Assembly (NCBI GenBank): GCA_017451385.1
Contig: JAFSPS010000047.1
Span: forward strand, 1-64,000
Direction: 5' to 3'
DNA: 64,000 nucleotides
Origin: Bacteroidales bacterium
Lineage (GTDB): Bacteria; Bacteroidota; Bacteroidia; Bacteroidales; P3
Part shown: positions 26,216 to 34,959 of the stretch, one piece after another
How positions within the stretch are numbered: position 1 is the first letter of the stretch
Layout of the letters: the number at the start of each line of letters is the position of its first letter
Made by a program: the position numbers and the translations under genes
The notes under the pieces: generated by a model
Seen by the model: only the letters and a program-made list of their open reading frames with translations
What the model was told of the DNA's origin: nothing
The model's database searches: none

Positions 26216-28039
26216 ATGTCCGACTTAATCAACATACTTCCTGATAGTGTTGCCAACCAGATTGCTGCTGGCGAGGTCGTTGACCGTCCGGCGTCTGCTG
26301 TCAAGGAACTCTTGGAGAATGCCATAGACGCTGGAGCGACATTGATTCAGCTTATTGTGAAAGATGCTGGTCGAACCCTCGTACAGGTCATTGATGATGG
26401 ATGCGGCATGAGCGATGGCGACGCACGCCTCTGTTTTGAACGTCATGCCACCTCTAAGGTGCGCGTCGCTGACGACCTGTTCAAGTTGCATACTATGGGT
26501 TTCCGTGGTGAGGCACTTGCATCCATTGCCGCCATCTCGCAGGTGGAGCTGAAGACAAGACGACAAGAAAACGACCTCGGCACATTCGTTATCAACGAGG
26601 GATGCCTGATTAAGTCGCAGACACCCGAAGCGTGCCCGGTGGGAACATCTATTGCTGTCAAAAACCTTTTCTTCAATGTTCCGGCACGGCGCAATTTTCT
26701 AAAGAAGGACAGTATAGAGCTTAGCCATATCGAGGAGGTCTTTCGTCGTGTCACTCTGACCAACTGCGACAAAGCTTTCGTGTTTTACCATAACGGCAAG
26801 ATGCTTTATGATTTGCGTCCTGGCAATTTGGCACAGCGCATCTGCCAGCTCTATGGCGATGCCTATCGAGAGCGTTTTTTCCCCGTCAACGAGGACAACG
26901 AACTACTTTCTGTCAGCGGATATGTTGGGAAGCCGGAGTATGCGCGCAAGTCGCGTGGTGAGCAGTACTTGTTTGTCAATAATCGTTTCATCAAGCACCC
27001 AGCCCTCAGCTCAGCCATAGAAAAGGCATACACGGATATTATCCCTGACCGCTACTATCCTTCATATTTTATCAACCTTACTGTTGACCCTTCGCGCATC
27101 GACGTCAATATCCATCCAACAAAGACTGAGGTGAAATTTGTTGATGAGCAGATATTGTACTCTTTGCTGCGTGCTGCCACAAAGAAAGCCATAGGACAGT
27201 TCACGCTTGCCACGCAGCTGGAGTTTAACCCGTCGCCTGATTTGGATTTCTCCGAGGCCAAGAAAGGGTATATTCCGCCGCAGCCTACGGTTTCGTTCAA
27301 TCCCGACTATAATCCTTTCACACCAACGACAAATACATCGTCTGGAGGGTTTCGTCCTTCGTCACATCGTGAACCTGTCGATGATGTGCCGGCCTCCAAC
27401 AGATGGGATAATTTCTTCGACACCTCGTCAGATGGGCAAAAGCCTGCAACAATAGGTTCTTTTGTCCCACCCGTGGCTCCATCTGCTGGTGGCGTTTGTA
27501 TGCAGATTCTCAACCATTGGATTGTTACTGCTATGCCGTCGGGGCTCATGGTTATAGACCAGCATCGTGCACATGAGCGTATCCTGTATGAGCGGCTTAT
27601 GGACCGCCAACAGTCTGTGTCTGCACAACAGTTGCTCTTTCCTGCTAATGTGACCTTCTCTTCTGCTGACGCCGACATGTTTAACGAGCTTCTGCCCGAC
27701 CTGCAACAGCGAGGCTTTGAGGTAAGCCCTCTGGGGAAAAATGTTTTTGTTGTATCTGCTACGCCTGCCGACATCAAAGAGCGGCAGCTGCAACCTTTGT
27801 TTGACCAGCTTATCGCCGAATATAAAAACTCAATGCTTCAGAAGTTTAGCGACCGCGACCGCACACTATGTCTTTCCCTCGCTCGTCAAATGGCGGTGCC
27901 TGTTGGGCAGCCGCTTCAGCAGGAAGAGATACAGGCACTCGTCGCTGACCTCTTCTGCTGCAAGGTGCCGGAAATAAGCCCTTCCAGCGAACGCATCCTC
28001 ACGACACTCACGTCCGACCAACTATCCAAGCTACTTTAA
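26216..28039 (+). CDS. mutL: DNA mismatch repair protein MutL
   Basis: 607 aa. GHKL ATPase: 'IAAGEVVDRPASAVKELLEN' (motif I), 'DDGCGMS' and 'GFRGEALASIAA'. A Pro/Ser-rich linker (about 355-410) leads to the C-terminal dimerisation/endonuclease domain with 'DQHRAHERILYE', the DQHAx2Ex4E metal site of nicking MutL. The usual CPHGRP element is replaced by 'CKVPEISPS', as in other Bacteroidota. With MutS it directs strand incision during mismatch repair; MutH is absent from this phylum. Followed 66 bp later by the rhomboid gene. Confidence 0.97.
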   Translation: MSDLINILPDSVANQIAAGEVVDRPASAVKELLENAIDAGATLIQLIVKDAGRTLVQVIDDGCGMSDGDARLCFERHATSKVRVADDLFKLHTMGFRGEALASIAAISQVELKTRRQENDLGTFVINEGCLIKSQTPEACPVGTSIAVKNLFFNVPARRNFLKKDSIELSHIEEVFRRVTLTNCDKAFVFYHNGKMLYDLRPGNLAQRICQLYGDAYRERFFPVNEDNELLSVSGYVGKPEYARKSRGEQYLFVNNRFIKHPALSSAIEKAYTDIIPDRYYPSYFINLTVDPSRIDVNIHPTKTEVKFVDEQILYSLLRAATKKAIGQFTLATQLEFNPSPDLDFSEAKKGYIPPQPTVSFNPDYNPFTPTTNTSSGGFRPSSHREPVDDVPASNRWDNFFDTSSDGQKPATIGSFVPPVAPSAGGVCMQILNHWIVTAMPSGLMVIDQHRAHERILYERLMDRQQSVSAQQLLFPANVTFSSADADMFNELLPDLQQRGFEVSPLGKNVFVVSATPADIKERQLQPLFDQLIAEYKNSMLQKFSDRDRTLCLSLARQMAVPVGQPLQQEEIQALVADLFCCKVPEISPSSERILTTLTSDQLSKLL

Positions 28040-28105
28040 TCATTTATCCATCAATGTGTTTGCTATAAGAGGCAACACCATAAAAAACGTAATTTTTATC
28101 ATCGT

Positions 28106-28753
28106 ATGTCGTATTCTCCCCAAGGTTTTCGTATGCTGCCAACGGCAGTCAAACACCTCCTCATTATCAATATCATAATGTTTCTGGGCTCCCTCGCGTT
28201 AGTGCGCGTTGGTGGTTATCAGGGTGTGGTGATAACCAACCTGTTAGCCTTGTGGCCTGCCGGTTCGCCCATGTTCCGTATATGGCAGCCGCTCACCTAT
28301 ATGTTTATGCACGCTGGCTTTGACCACCTTTTGGGCAATATGTTCGCACTCTGGATGTTTGGCTATCTGCTTGAGAATATATGGGGCACGCGTCGTTTCC
28401 TGATTTATTATATACTTTGCGGCATTGGTGCTGGCTTGCTTAATATGCTTGTCATGCACATGACGGGTAGTGTTTCTCCTACTGTTGGAGCGTCAGGCTC
28501 TATCTACGGCATTCTTCTTGCTTTCGGCATGATGTTCCCCAACGAACTTATATTCCTTTATTTCCTTGTCCCTATCAAGGCAAAATGGTTTGTTATAGGT
28601 TATGCTGCTCTGGAGCTCTTTCTGGGTGTATTCTCTACTGGCGATGGTGTGGCTCATTTCGCACACCTCGGCGGTATGCTTGTAGGTCTTATACTAATCC
28701 TCCTATGGCGTCGTCGGCATCGCGACAGCTATGACCGCTACAACCGTTGGTAG
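28106..28753 (+). CDS. Rhomboid-family intramembrane serine protease
   Basis: 215 aa with six membrane segments. Catalytic Ser in 'VGASGSIYGIL' (about residue 132) and catalytic His in 'AHFAHLGGMLVG' (about 185); the oxyanion/L1 region is 'TYMFMHAGFDHLLGNMFALW'. It cleaves transmembrane segments of client membrane proteins; clients are unknown. C-terminal tail is short, basic and cytoplasmic. Shares direction and close spacing with mutL. Convergent with the ferredoxin gene. Confidence 0.95.
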   Translation: MSYSPQGFRMLPTAVKHLLIINIIMFLGSLALVRVGGYQGVVITNLLALWPAGSPMFRIWQPLTYMFMHAGFDHLLGNMFALWMFGYLLENIWGTRRFLIYYILCGIGAGLLNMLVMHMTGSVSPTVGASGSIYGILLAFGMMFPNELIFLYFLVPIKAKWFVIGYAALELFLGVFSTGDGVAHFAHLGGMLVGLILILLWRRRHRDSYDRYNRW

Positions 28754-28833
28754 TGTTTGCTAATAGAACGAAAGAGGAGTGTAAGGCGGAATACCGTTTG
28801 CCGTTTCTTGCATCATTATGTGGCAAAATAAAA

Positions 28834-28865
28834 CTACGGCTCATCTCGAAAGAGATGAGCCGTAG
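28834..28865 (-). terminator. Terminator of the ferredoxin gene
   Basis: Perfect 14-bp stem CTACGGCTCATCTC/GAGATGAGCCGTAG with GAAA loop. On the minus strand it is followed by TTTTATTTT, and it begins 30 bp after the ferredoxin stop. Confidence 0.88.
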
Positions 28866-28894
28866 CACATTTCATTATTGTCCTACAATGTCTA

Positions 28895-29062
28895 TCAGCC
28901 TTCTTCGATAGCATCGTTGGGGCATACGCTGGCGCAGGTACCGCACGACACGCAGGTATCCTCGTCAATCTTGTAGATGTCGCCTTCAGAGATGGCACCC
29001 ATAGGGCATTCGCCAGCACAAGTACCGCAGGCTACGCAGCGGTCAGTAATTTTGTAAGCCAT
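28895..29062 (-). CDS. 2[4Fe-4S] ferredoxin
   Basis: 55 aa. Two clostridial-type cluster motifs: 'CVACGTCAGECP' (residues 9-20) and 'CVSCGTCASVCP' (37-48), each CxxCxxCxxxCP. Ends 'NDAIEEG'. A small soluble electron carrier for low-potential reactions such as pyruvate:ferredoxin oxidoreductase in anaerobes. The ATG at 29062 is supported by a well-spaced promoter directly upstream; a terminator follows, so it is monocistronic. Confidence 0.96.
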   Translation of the reverse strand: MAYKITDRCVACGTCAGECPMGAISEGDIYKIDEDTCVSCGTCASVCPNDAIEEG

Positions 29063-29096
29063 TGTTTATTTTGTTTTTTAGGTTAATATTGTTTTG

Positions 29097-29127
29097 CAAA
29101 AATACAAAGAAAACACCAAATGTCAAA
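29097..29127 (-). promoter_or_regulatory. Promoter of the ferredoxin gene
   Basis: Minus-strand TTTG (29127-29124), 19-nt spacer, then TATTTTTG (29104-29097): a near-consensus Bacteroidota promoter, 34 bp before the ATG. Confidence 0.75.
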
Positions 29128-29367
29128 AATCTTTTCTTTCTATTACATTTTTTTACCTTATTTTTGAATATTAAAGAAATCGGTATTTGTGTTGTTAAGT
29201 TTTTAATGTTAAGCAATATATAACGTGTGTCATTTCTCTTTTTTTACTGTCGAAGGTTGAAAAATTGTCGTACCGATAACCATGCTATTAAGTGTATATA
29301 GTGCGCTAAGACAACAATTAGTCACCCAGCGTTTGCTAAGAAAAGCTCATTCATCACATCTCATAAT

Positions 29368-29460
29368 AATTCGCCGAGCAAAAACATTCATGTAAATTCG
29401 TCACAATATAATCCACAGAGCATTAAACATTCAAGCAAATTCGTTATAATTCGTCGAGAA
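29368..29460. repeat. ATTCG-type dispersed intergenic repeat cluster
   Basis: AATTCGCCGAG (29368-29378), AAATTCGTCA (29395-29404), AAATTCGTT and AATTCGTCGAG (29438-29458). The same words build the 55-56 bp tandem repeat at 42130-42350. No gene in 29128-29609. Confidence 0.6.
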
Positions 29461-29510
29461 ATATATGAAAATGAAATTAATAATAATTACCAGAAATTAA
29501 CGGAGAAAAC

Positions 29511-29582
29511 AACAAAGAAAACAACAAAGAAAACAACAAAGAAAACAACAAAGAAAACAACAAAGAAAACAACAAAGAAAAC
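29511..29582. repeat. Six perfect 12-bp tandem repeats
   Basis: Unit AACAAAGAAAAC repeated six times without change, plus a partial copy before it (29503-29510). It ends 28 bp before the nucleoside phosphorylase ATG, so it lies in the leader or promoter. Confidence 0.95.
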
Positions 29583-29609
29583 AATTAACAGATATATTAA
29601 TCAACTAAA

Positions 29610-30479
29610 ATGAAAAAAGACAGCGAATTGGTGCTTGCGCCTGATGGCACCCTCTATCACATCCACCTCAACTACGACACCCTTGCTGACAATGTGCTAC
29701 TTGTCGGCGACCCTACACGCGTTGATATGTTCCGTACCATTTTTGATGGCATAGAGCATGAGTCGAGCAATCGGGAGATACATGCTCTCACCGGCACCTA
29801 TCATGGCTCACGGTTCACTGCGCTCTCCACCGGAATGGGATGTGACAATATCGACATAGTGATGACAGAACTTGATGCCGCTGCCAACCTCGACCTACAG
29901 ACCGGCGAACGACGTTCAACGCATCGCACCCTGCGTCTCGTGCGTATGGGTACATGCGGTGGTTTGCAACCCGACCTGCCAGCAGGCTCTGTCGTAGCAT
30001 CGCGCTATGCGGTTGGCCTCGATGGCCTTGTTCACTATTACCAACATACGCCTTCGCTTTTGGAGCCTGATTTGGCAAACTCGTTCATCGACCACATGAT
30101 GCTCCCCGACGGTGTGGCACAACCCTATGCTGCCTCCTGTAGCCTCGACCTGCTGCAACGTGTAGGCACTAACCGCTATCAGGGCATCACAGCCACAGCC
30201 CCCGGTTTCTATGGGCCACAAGGACGCGATGTGTGCCTTGCTCCTCGCGTACCAGACCTCACAGCCCGTCTTGCTTCGTTTTGTTGGCACGACCTCCGTG
30301 TGGCTAACCTCGAAATGGAAACCTCTGCCATCTATGCTCTTTCGACACTCATGAATCACCATGCACTCACCGTATGCCTCGTCATTGCCAATCGCATAGC
30401 TGGCTCGTTCCTTAACGACTACCATGCTACCATGCTCGACATGATAGCACAGACGATGGACGCTCTGACTGAGAGATAA
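29610..30479 (+). CDS. Nucleoside phosphorylase (uridine phosphorylase-like)
   Basis: 289 aa of the PNP/UDP phosphorylase family. Phosphate-binding 'LLVGDPTRVDMF', ribose/phosphate 'ALSTGMGCDNIDIVMTEL', the core 'VRMGTCGGLQPDLPAGSVV' and 'NLEMETSAIYAL' with the ribose-binding Met-Glu are all seen. It cleaves a nucleoside with phosphate to base and (deoxy)ribose-1-phosphate for salvage; uridine is the likeliest substrate but not certain. Cytoplasmic. Preceded by a 12-bp repeat tract. Confidence 0.88.
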   Translation: MKKDSELVLAPDGTLYHIHLNYDTLADNVLLVGDPTRVDMFRTIFDGIEHESSNREIHALTGTYHGSRFTALSTGMGCDNIDIVMTELDAAANLDLQTGERRSTHRTLRLVRMGTCGGLQPDLPAGSVVASRYAVGLDGLVHYYQHTPSLLEPDLANSFIDHMMLPDGVAQPYAASCSLDLLQRVGTNRYQGITATAPGFYGPQGRDVCLAPRVPDLTARLASFCWHDLRVANLEMETSAIYALSTLMNHHALTVCLVIANRIAGSFLNDYHATMLDMIAQTMDALTER

Positions 30480-30623
30480 TAAACAATGCCAATGGATTAT
30501 TGCAATACTCCATAGATGCCCCATTCCACCTAACGATTCGTCATATTGAAGTTTTATAGTCATCATATATCCTTTACCGACCATAGGACATAAATATCAT
30601 ATAATCATTAAAAAAAATACAAG

Positions 30624-31244
30624 ATGAAAAAAGTATTCCTGATTGCCATTGCTGCTTTTCTTTTTGTTGCCTGCAATTGTGGCGGCACTGGCGAGAGCGA
30701 CACTGCCGATGCCGTCATCAACAACATCTGCCAGCGCAAGAGCGTACGCTCGTACACTGCTCAGACTATTGGCGACGACACTATCGACATCCTTCTGCGC
30801 GCCGCAATGGCGGCTCCGTCGGGCGTTGACGTACGTCCATGGAGTTTTGTCGTGCTTAAGGACAAGAGCAACTTCGATGCTATCTTTGCGGACAATATGA
30901 ATTTGCCTAAATTCAAAGAGGCTGCCGTCGTCATAGTCCTTTGTGCCGACACCACACGTGCTGTGCGTGGCAGCATGAATGGTGAACGCGAGGCCAATCC
31001 TATATGGCGTGACGATATGGGGGCTTGCACCGAGAACCTGCTCCTTGCTGCCGAAGCCCATGGCCTCGGTGCTGTTTGGACTGCCTGCTATCCTTTTGCC
31101 GACCGTATGGCAACGGTAAAGGCTGAACTCGCTCTCCCTGCCGAGGTGGTACCTTACTGCATCGTCCCTATCGGACACCATGACGGCACCACGCTGCCCA
31201 AGGACAAATACGATGCAACGCGCATACACAACGACCGCTGGTAG
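30624..31244 (+). CDS. Nitroreductase-family lipoprotein
   Basis: 206 aa. Signal peptide with lipobox 'LFVAC' (Cys17) followed by a nitroreductase domain: 'ICQRKSVRSYTAQTI' (FMN-binding start), 'AAMAAPSGVDVRPWSFVV', 'DMGACTENLLLAAEAHGLGA' and 'PIGHHDGT'. An exported FMN-dependent oxidoreductase is unusual outside Bacteroidota, where such lipoprotein forms are known; substrate unknown. The start is fixed by the signal peptide. Confidence 0.88.
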   Translation: MKKVFLIAIAAFLFVACNCGGTGESDTADAVINNICQRKSVRSYTAQTIGDDTIDILLRAAMAAPSGVDVRPWSFVVLKDKSNFDAIFADNMNLPKFKEAAVVIVLCADTTRAVRGSMNGEREANPIWRDDMGACTENLLLAAEAHGLGAVWTACYPFADRMATVKAELALPAEVVPYCIVPIGHHDGTTLPKDKYDATRIHNDRW

Positions 31245-31270
31245 CTCTATGTGCTTTTGGGAAGAGAACA

Positions 31271-31305
31271 GAAGAGCCCCTATCCCGATGTGATAGAGGC
31301 TCTTC
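31271..31305. terminator. Bidirectional terminator between nitroreductase and DUF4878-like genes
   Basis: 14-bp stem with one mismatch (31271-31284/31292-31305: GAAGAGCCCCTATC against GATAGAGGCTCTTC) between two convergent genes; T-rich on the plus side. Confidence 0.75.
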
Positions 31306-31331
31306 TGCTTTTGTGTATGTCGGGATTGCCA

Positions 31332-31802
31332 CTATTCGTTAAGCAAATGCTTCTCGGGATGGCGCAACGTGCTGTCCTGTTTGGCATCCAGCATGAAGCG
31401 TATCATGGGGGGCACCTCGATGAGTGTCTCCACCAGCCATTTGCCATCCTCTTTCACCAGAGTTACAGAGTCGTTCACATCTTTGATGGGCGTATGTTTG
31501 TGGTAGAATACCGTTGCCGTACTGTCGCTATATTGTTTCACCTTGCCAATCTTTATCGTGGCAGGAGTGTTCGAGTTGATATAGTTCGTGTCGGTCATCG
31601 TCATCATCTGGCGGAAGAAAGAGAAGGTCTCTTCTACGGTCTTTGTGGTGGCGTAAGGTTCGGCAGCATCGAAGTCGTAGTTGGCCACACCGTCAAGGTA
31701 GCCTTTGGCAGCGTGCTTTATTTCACTTCTCTCGCCGTCGCAAGCCGTGAGAATTGTGGCGCAGAGGGTAAGAGATATAATAATAAAAATGTATTTTTTC
31801 AT
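31332..31802 (-). CDS. DUF4878-like (NTF2-fold) lipoprotein
   Basis: 156 aa from the ATG at 31802; a longer frame to 31823 adds seven residues before the signal. Lipobox 'ATILTAC' gives a lipidated Cys about residue 21. The mature part ('IKHAAKGYLDGVANYDFDAA', 'SDSTATVFYHKHTP', 'LVKEDGKWLVET') fits the NTF2-like DUF4878 pattern of small exported proteins. Function unknown. Follows the Ala-rich lipoprotein gene on the same strand, separated by a terminator. Confidence 0.75.
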   Translation of the reverse strand: MKKYIFIIISLTLCATILTACDGERSEIKHAAKGYLDGVANYDFDAAEPYATTKTVEETFSFFRQMMTMTDTNYINSNTPATIKIGKVKQYSDSTATVFYHKHTPIKDVNDSVTLVKEDGKWLVETLIEVPPMIRFMLDAKQDSTLRHPEKHLLNE

Positions 31803-31820
31803 TTCTCTGTCTTTATAAAG

Positions 31821-31850
31821 CAAAAGGACACACGTTGATGTGTCCTTTTG
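31821..31850 (-). terminator. Terminator after the Ala/Glu-rich lipoprotein gene
   Basis: 12-bp stem CAAAAGGACACA/TGTGTCCTTTTG between the stop at 31874 and the next gene start at 31802; the arm itself supplies the T run on either strand. Confidence 0.75.
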
Positions 31851-31873
31851 TCTGTATGGTTCGTCTAAAAAAA

Positions 31874-32299
31874 TTAGTTGCGACCTTTGCGGCCTTTTTT
31901 CTCAACGGGTTTGGCGGTGTTGAGCTCCTGAGCCGTAACCTTGGTGGTGTTGCTGACGGTCTGTGCAGCATTGGTGACAGCACCAACGGTCTGCTGAGTG
32001 GCCTCAGAAACAGCCTTAGTCGTAGTAACTACCTCTTTAGCAGTTCTGTCAACCTCTTCGGCAGCTTTCTTGGCTTGTTTCACAACCTTGTTCTCGGTCT
32101 GCTTTGCAGTGGCAGCGGCTTCGGCTGCGGGCTCTGCAACCTCGGCAACGGCTTCGGCCTCTACGGCTTCAGCAGCGGGTTCGGCAACTACGATGGTGTC
32201 CTCAGCGGGCTGTTCGGCGGGCTGCTGGTTGTTGTTGTTGCAGGCGGCAAGACCCATCACTACAACGGCAGACATTGCGATAAAACTGATTTTTTTCAT
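31874..32299 (-). CDS. Ala/Glu/Val-rich low-complexity lipoprotein
   Basis: 141 aa. Lipobox 'VVMGLAAC' (Cys20), then an Asn/Gln/Pro linker and a low-complexity Ala-Glu-rich stretch (about 35-65), then a helical part rich in K, A, T and V ('KQAKKAAEEVDRTAKEVVTT', 'TQQTVGAVTNAAQTVSNTTK') ending in a basic KKGRKGRN tail. The composition suggests an extended, possibly cell-wall- or DNA-associated lipoprotein; no known family. Divergent from the lipoprotein gene at 32532. Confidence 0.75.
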   Translation of the reverse strand: MKKISFIAMSAVVVMGLAACNNNNQQPAEQPAEDTIVVAEPAAEAVEAEAVAEVAEPAAEAAATAKQTENKVVKQAKKAAEEVDRTAKEVVTTTKAVSEATQQTVGAVTNAAQTVSNTTKVTAQELNTAKPVEKKGRKGRN

Positions 32300-32378
32300 T
32301 GTAATGTTATTTTATTTGTTTGACTTTTATCTTCTTTGCTTGTAAAGGATTATCATTCTTTCCTACTACAGAATGATG

Positions 32379-32386
32379 CAAAATTA
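32379..32386 (-). promoter_or_regulatory. -7 promoter box for the Ala-rich lipoprotein gene
   Basis: Minus-strand TAATTTTG (TAnnTTTG), 80 bp before the ATG at 32299; divergent from the plus-strand box at 32416. Confidence 0.5.
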
Positions 32387-32415
32387 CATTTTTTCTATAA
32401 TTCAGAAAAAAAAAT

Positions 32416-32423
32416 TATCTTTG
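32416..32423 (+). promoter_or_regulatory. -7 promoter box for the lipoprotein pair
   Basis: TATCTTTG after an A tract, 109 bp before the ATG at 32532, so the transcript would have a long AT-rich leader. Confidence 0.55.
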
Positions 32424-32531
32424 CATGCAGAATTGTATTTGCGAGGGTTGTTGTGTTGTATGTGATTTTCTGAATATAAACTATCTACGATTTCTGAATA
32501 GTATATTTGATTTTTATAAAATTACAAAACC

Positions 32532-33140
32532 ATGAAAAAACTATTTCAATTTCTCGGCTTGGCACTTATTGCCAGCAGCATGATGCTCACCTCCTGCACA
32601 AAAGAAGAGGCTGAAGACATTATCAACATGCTCAGTGTTCAGGTTAATTTCGACGGAAAAAGCTACACCATGACCTACAATAAGGGTCTCTTCCTGAAGG
32701 AGGGCAACTGGTTCACGGGCTATGACCGCATGATTAACTTCAAAACCGCTTACAAGATGGTTGCTGATGGTAGCGAAATAGTGTTTGAGAACCCCTACCT
32801 CAACCTCTATGCCAGCAATGTGAAAGATAATTATGAGATTGATGTCGAGCACACTGAGTTCTATTTCAATCAGGCACATTCCAATGCTATTACTGAAAAA
32901 ATCAGTGATGGTGAAGTCTATAGCGACTGGACAATTTACAGCATCACCAGTGCTTCTACGGTCTCTTTTGATGCTACTACGCTCAAATTCAATGCCAACC
33001 TTGATATGCAGATGTTCAACGAGTATGGCTTCGAGTTCGAATATGAGGGCGAAGACTATGAAGCGTATGCTCAGGAGCCTGGTGCTCTCAAGCGTCTCAC
33101 CGTCACGGTTAACAACATGACTTTTGAAAAAGAAAATTAA
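32532..33140 (+). CDS. Hypothetical lipoprotein
   Basis: 202 aa with signal peptide and lipobox 'MMLTSC' (Cys22). The mature part is rich in beta-prone and acidic residues ('VQVNFDGKSYTMTYNKGLF', 'YEFEYEGEDYEAYAQEPGAL'), suggesting a small beta-sandwich. I recognise no family. The next gene starts 20 bp downstream and has a similar layout, so they are likely an operon of paralogous surface lipoproteins. Confidence 0.75.
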   Translation: MKKLFQFLGLALIASSMMLTSCTKEEAEDIINMLSVQVNFDGKSYTMTYNKGLFLKEGNWFTGYDRMINFKTAYKMVADGSEIVFENPYLNLYASNVKDNYEIDVEHTEFYFNQAHSNAITEKISDGEVYSDWTIYSITSASTVSFDATTLKFNANLDMQMFNEYGFEFEYEGEDYEAYAQEPGALKRLTVTVNNMTFEKEN

Positions 33141-33159
33141 TCCTTAAAAAATAAAAGCA

Positions 33160-33855
33160 ATGAAAAAGTTTTTTTATTTGATGGGCCTCACCCTTGTCTG
33201 CGGTGCTCTCATGTTCTCCGCATGCAAAAAAGAGGAATCGACCGATGCTAACAACAACAGCGATAACAATGGTGGTAATAATGGTGGCAACACCGAACAG
33301 TTTATCCCCAATATCGAGGAAGGTCTTCTCGCCTCAACACCTGATGGCAGCCTGACGTTCGCTTTTGAACTTAACATTGACACCCTCGTGGAGTATAGCT
33401 TTGGTTATCACGATGGTTATTTCTACACTATGGAAGATAGCACATATTATATGTATCGTGCTTACTATAACTCTGACGACGAGTCTTTTTATTTCCCCAA
33501 ACTCCAGCAGTATTTCCAAACATGGGTTGATGCTGAAAATAGCAATAGATGGACTACATTTAGCTTGAGTTACATCCATAATGCTCAAAACGCTAAAACA
33601 ATCGCTGACCAATATAGGGCAAATGATAATCCTGAATACAAAGAGCAATTCCATCCTGAGTATTCGGTAAGTAGTTGGGGTGATTTCTTCTTGGATGCTT
33701 ACGACCCGACCAATAATACCATCTCGGCTTCCATCAATGGTAAGTTGTATAGCGTATATGATTGGTACATCAACGGCAATGAAAACCCCTTGGAGGGCAA
33801 TTTCTACATTGTATTGAAGGATTACAAATTTGTTGCAACTCCTGAAGCTAAATAA
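33160..33855 (+). CDS. Hypothetical lipoprotein with Asn/Gly linker
   Basis: 231 aa. Lipobox 'ALMFSAC' (Cys22), then a charged/Asn-Gly linker (about 28-46), as in surface-exposed Bacteroidota lipoproteins whose acidic residues near +2 act as export signal (here C-K-K-E-E). The rest ('FAFELNIDTLVEYSFGYHDG', 'ISASINGKLYSVYDWYING') looks beta-rich. The ending 'F(Y/V)I(V)LKDYKF' parallels the ending 'LTVTVNNMTF' of the previous gene. Function unknown. A long terminator follows. Confidence 0.75.
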   Translation: MKKFFYLMGLTLVCGALMFSACKKEESTDANNNSDNNGGNNGGNTEQFIPNIEEGLLASTPDGSLTFAFELNIDTLVEYSFGYHDGYFYTMEDSTYYMYRAYYNSDDESFYFPKLQQYFQTWVDAENSNRWTTFSLSYIHNAQNAKTIADQYRANDNPEYKEQFHPEYSVSSWGDFFLDAYDPTNNTISASINGKLYSVYDWYINGNENPLEGNFYIVLKDYKFVATPEAK

Positions 33856-33900
33856 ATTATGCGAATGCTTATGTGAGGTATTCGACGTTTATTTATATTA

Positions 33901-33946
33901 TTTTAAAATAAAGATGGGGCAAAAAGGCCCCATCTTTATTTTAAAA
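33901..33946. terminator. Long perfect terminator hairpin
   Basis: 20-bp perfect stem TTTTAAAATAAAGATGGGGC (33901-33920) with its complement 33927-33946. GC-rich at the loop end, with A/T arms giving a T run in both directions. Ends the lipoprotein pair. Confidence 0.9.
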
Positions 33947-34265
33947 ATCAACTTGGAAGTGCAACGCAAAGGATATGTATGAAACACATTGTTGATTTGC
34001 CTATGGGAGTTTGCAAAATAATATTTATAGATAAAAGCAATTAAGTCTGAAAAATGTGAGGATTTTGACAAATTTGGCAAAATAAAATGTGAGATTTTTG
34101 ACAAAAAGATAGATGAATGTTGATGATAATGTAAAACGAGCAAAATGATGTGCTTTAACTTTTAGTTTTTAATCAATAGCTATTTCTTGTTTATCCTTGT
34201 CCTCTATCATCGTTTTATGCAAGAAAAATTATTTATGTTATACTAATTGTATAGATAAAGTAGTT
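33947..34265. other. AT-rich intergenic stretch
   Basis: No supported gene on either strand. GTGAGGATTTTGACAAATTTG and GTGAGATTTTTGACAAAAAG (around 34055-34110) are a loose pair of direct repeats. Otherwise nothing recognised. Confidence 0.4.
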
Positions 34266-34273
34266 TATATTTG
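34266..34273 (+). promoter_or_regulatory. -7 promoter box for the DUF4294 gene
   Basis: TATATTTG (TAnnTTTG) 29 bp before the ATG at 34302, with TTG at 34247-34249 upstream (16-nt spacer). Confidence 0.55.
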
Positions 34274-34301
34274 CAAGACCTAACCTAAAGACTTTGCTGC
34301 T

Positions 34302-34886
34302 ATGAGATACGTTGTTTTTCCTTTGCTTTTCATGATGTTTTGTGGTATCGCTATGGCACAGGCTCCGACGCAGAAGGTGCGCTTTGCCACGGTGCTGGAG
34401 GGCGACACTATCCCTATGTATCAGCTGCATGAGGTGAGCATCGTCTCGTCTCATCAGTTCCTCTCCGAAAAAGAAAAACAAAAGAACAAAAAACTTATAC
34501 GCAATGTCAAGAAGATGATGCCATACGCCATCATCGCGCATCAACGTCTTGACAATCTCGAGAAACAGCTTGCCACGATGAGTCGTCGCGAACGGAAGGC
34601 TGCTATCAATGAGGCTGAGGACCAACTCCGTGCCGAGTTTGAGGAAGAACTCAAGAAATGCACTTTCTCACAGGGCAAGGTGCTTATCAAACTCATAGAC
34701 CGTGAGACGGGTCGTACACCTTACAAATTGGTTGGTGAGTTGAAGAGTTCGTTCCGCGCCACCTTCTATCAGGTTTTTGCACGTCTCTTCGGTCTTAACC
34801 TCAAGGCCCAGTACGACCCCCGAAACAATAAGGATGATGAACTCATGGAGCGCGTTATCTTGGCAATCAAATACGGACAGGTATGA
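34302..34886 (+). CDS. DUF4294-family secreted protein
   Basis: 194 aa with a cleavable signal peptide ('CGIAMAQAP'). Residues 35-110 show 'GDTIPMYQLHEVSIVSSHQF', a basic helix 'KEKQKNKKLIRNVKKMMPYA' and 'LIKLIDRETGRTPYKLVGEL' followed by 'RATFYQVFARLFGLNLKAQY', the DUF4294 pattern, a Bacteroidota-restricted periplasmic family of unknown role. The long charged middle is likely helical. Followed by direct repeats and an NlpC/P60 gene. Confidence 0.82.
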   Translation: MRYVVFPLLFMMFCGIAMAQAPTQKVRFATVLEGDTIPMYQLHEVSIVSSHQFLSEKEKQKNKKLIRNVKKMMPYAIIAHQRLDNLEKQLATMSRRERKAAINEAEDQLRAEFEEELKKCTFSQGKVLIKLIDRETGRTPYKLVGELKSSFRATFYQVFARLFGLNLKAQYDPRNNKDDELMERVILAIKYGQV

Positions 34887-34889
34887 TCT

Positions 34890-34926
34890 GTGAAATGTGA
34901 ATGGTGAATAGTGAAATGTGAATGGT
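34890..34926. repeat. 16-bp direct repeat, 21-bp period
   Basis: GTGAAATGTGAATGGT at 34890-34905 and 34911-34926, between two genes. It resembles, in reverse complement, the TTCAC-rich repeats at 53207-53300. Confidence 0.7.
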
Positions 34927-34959
34927 AAAATGTGCAATAATCTAAGTGTTGTATGAAAA

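Noticed and set aside
33898..34143. 81-codon minus-strand frame
   Set aside because: It begins in AT-rich non-coding DNA and ends inside the terminator hairpin; composition is not protein-like.
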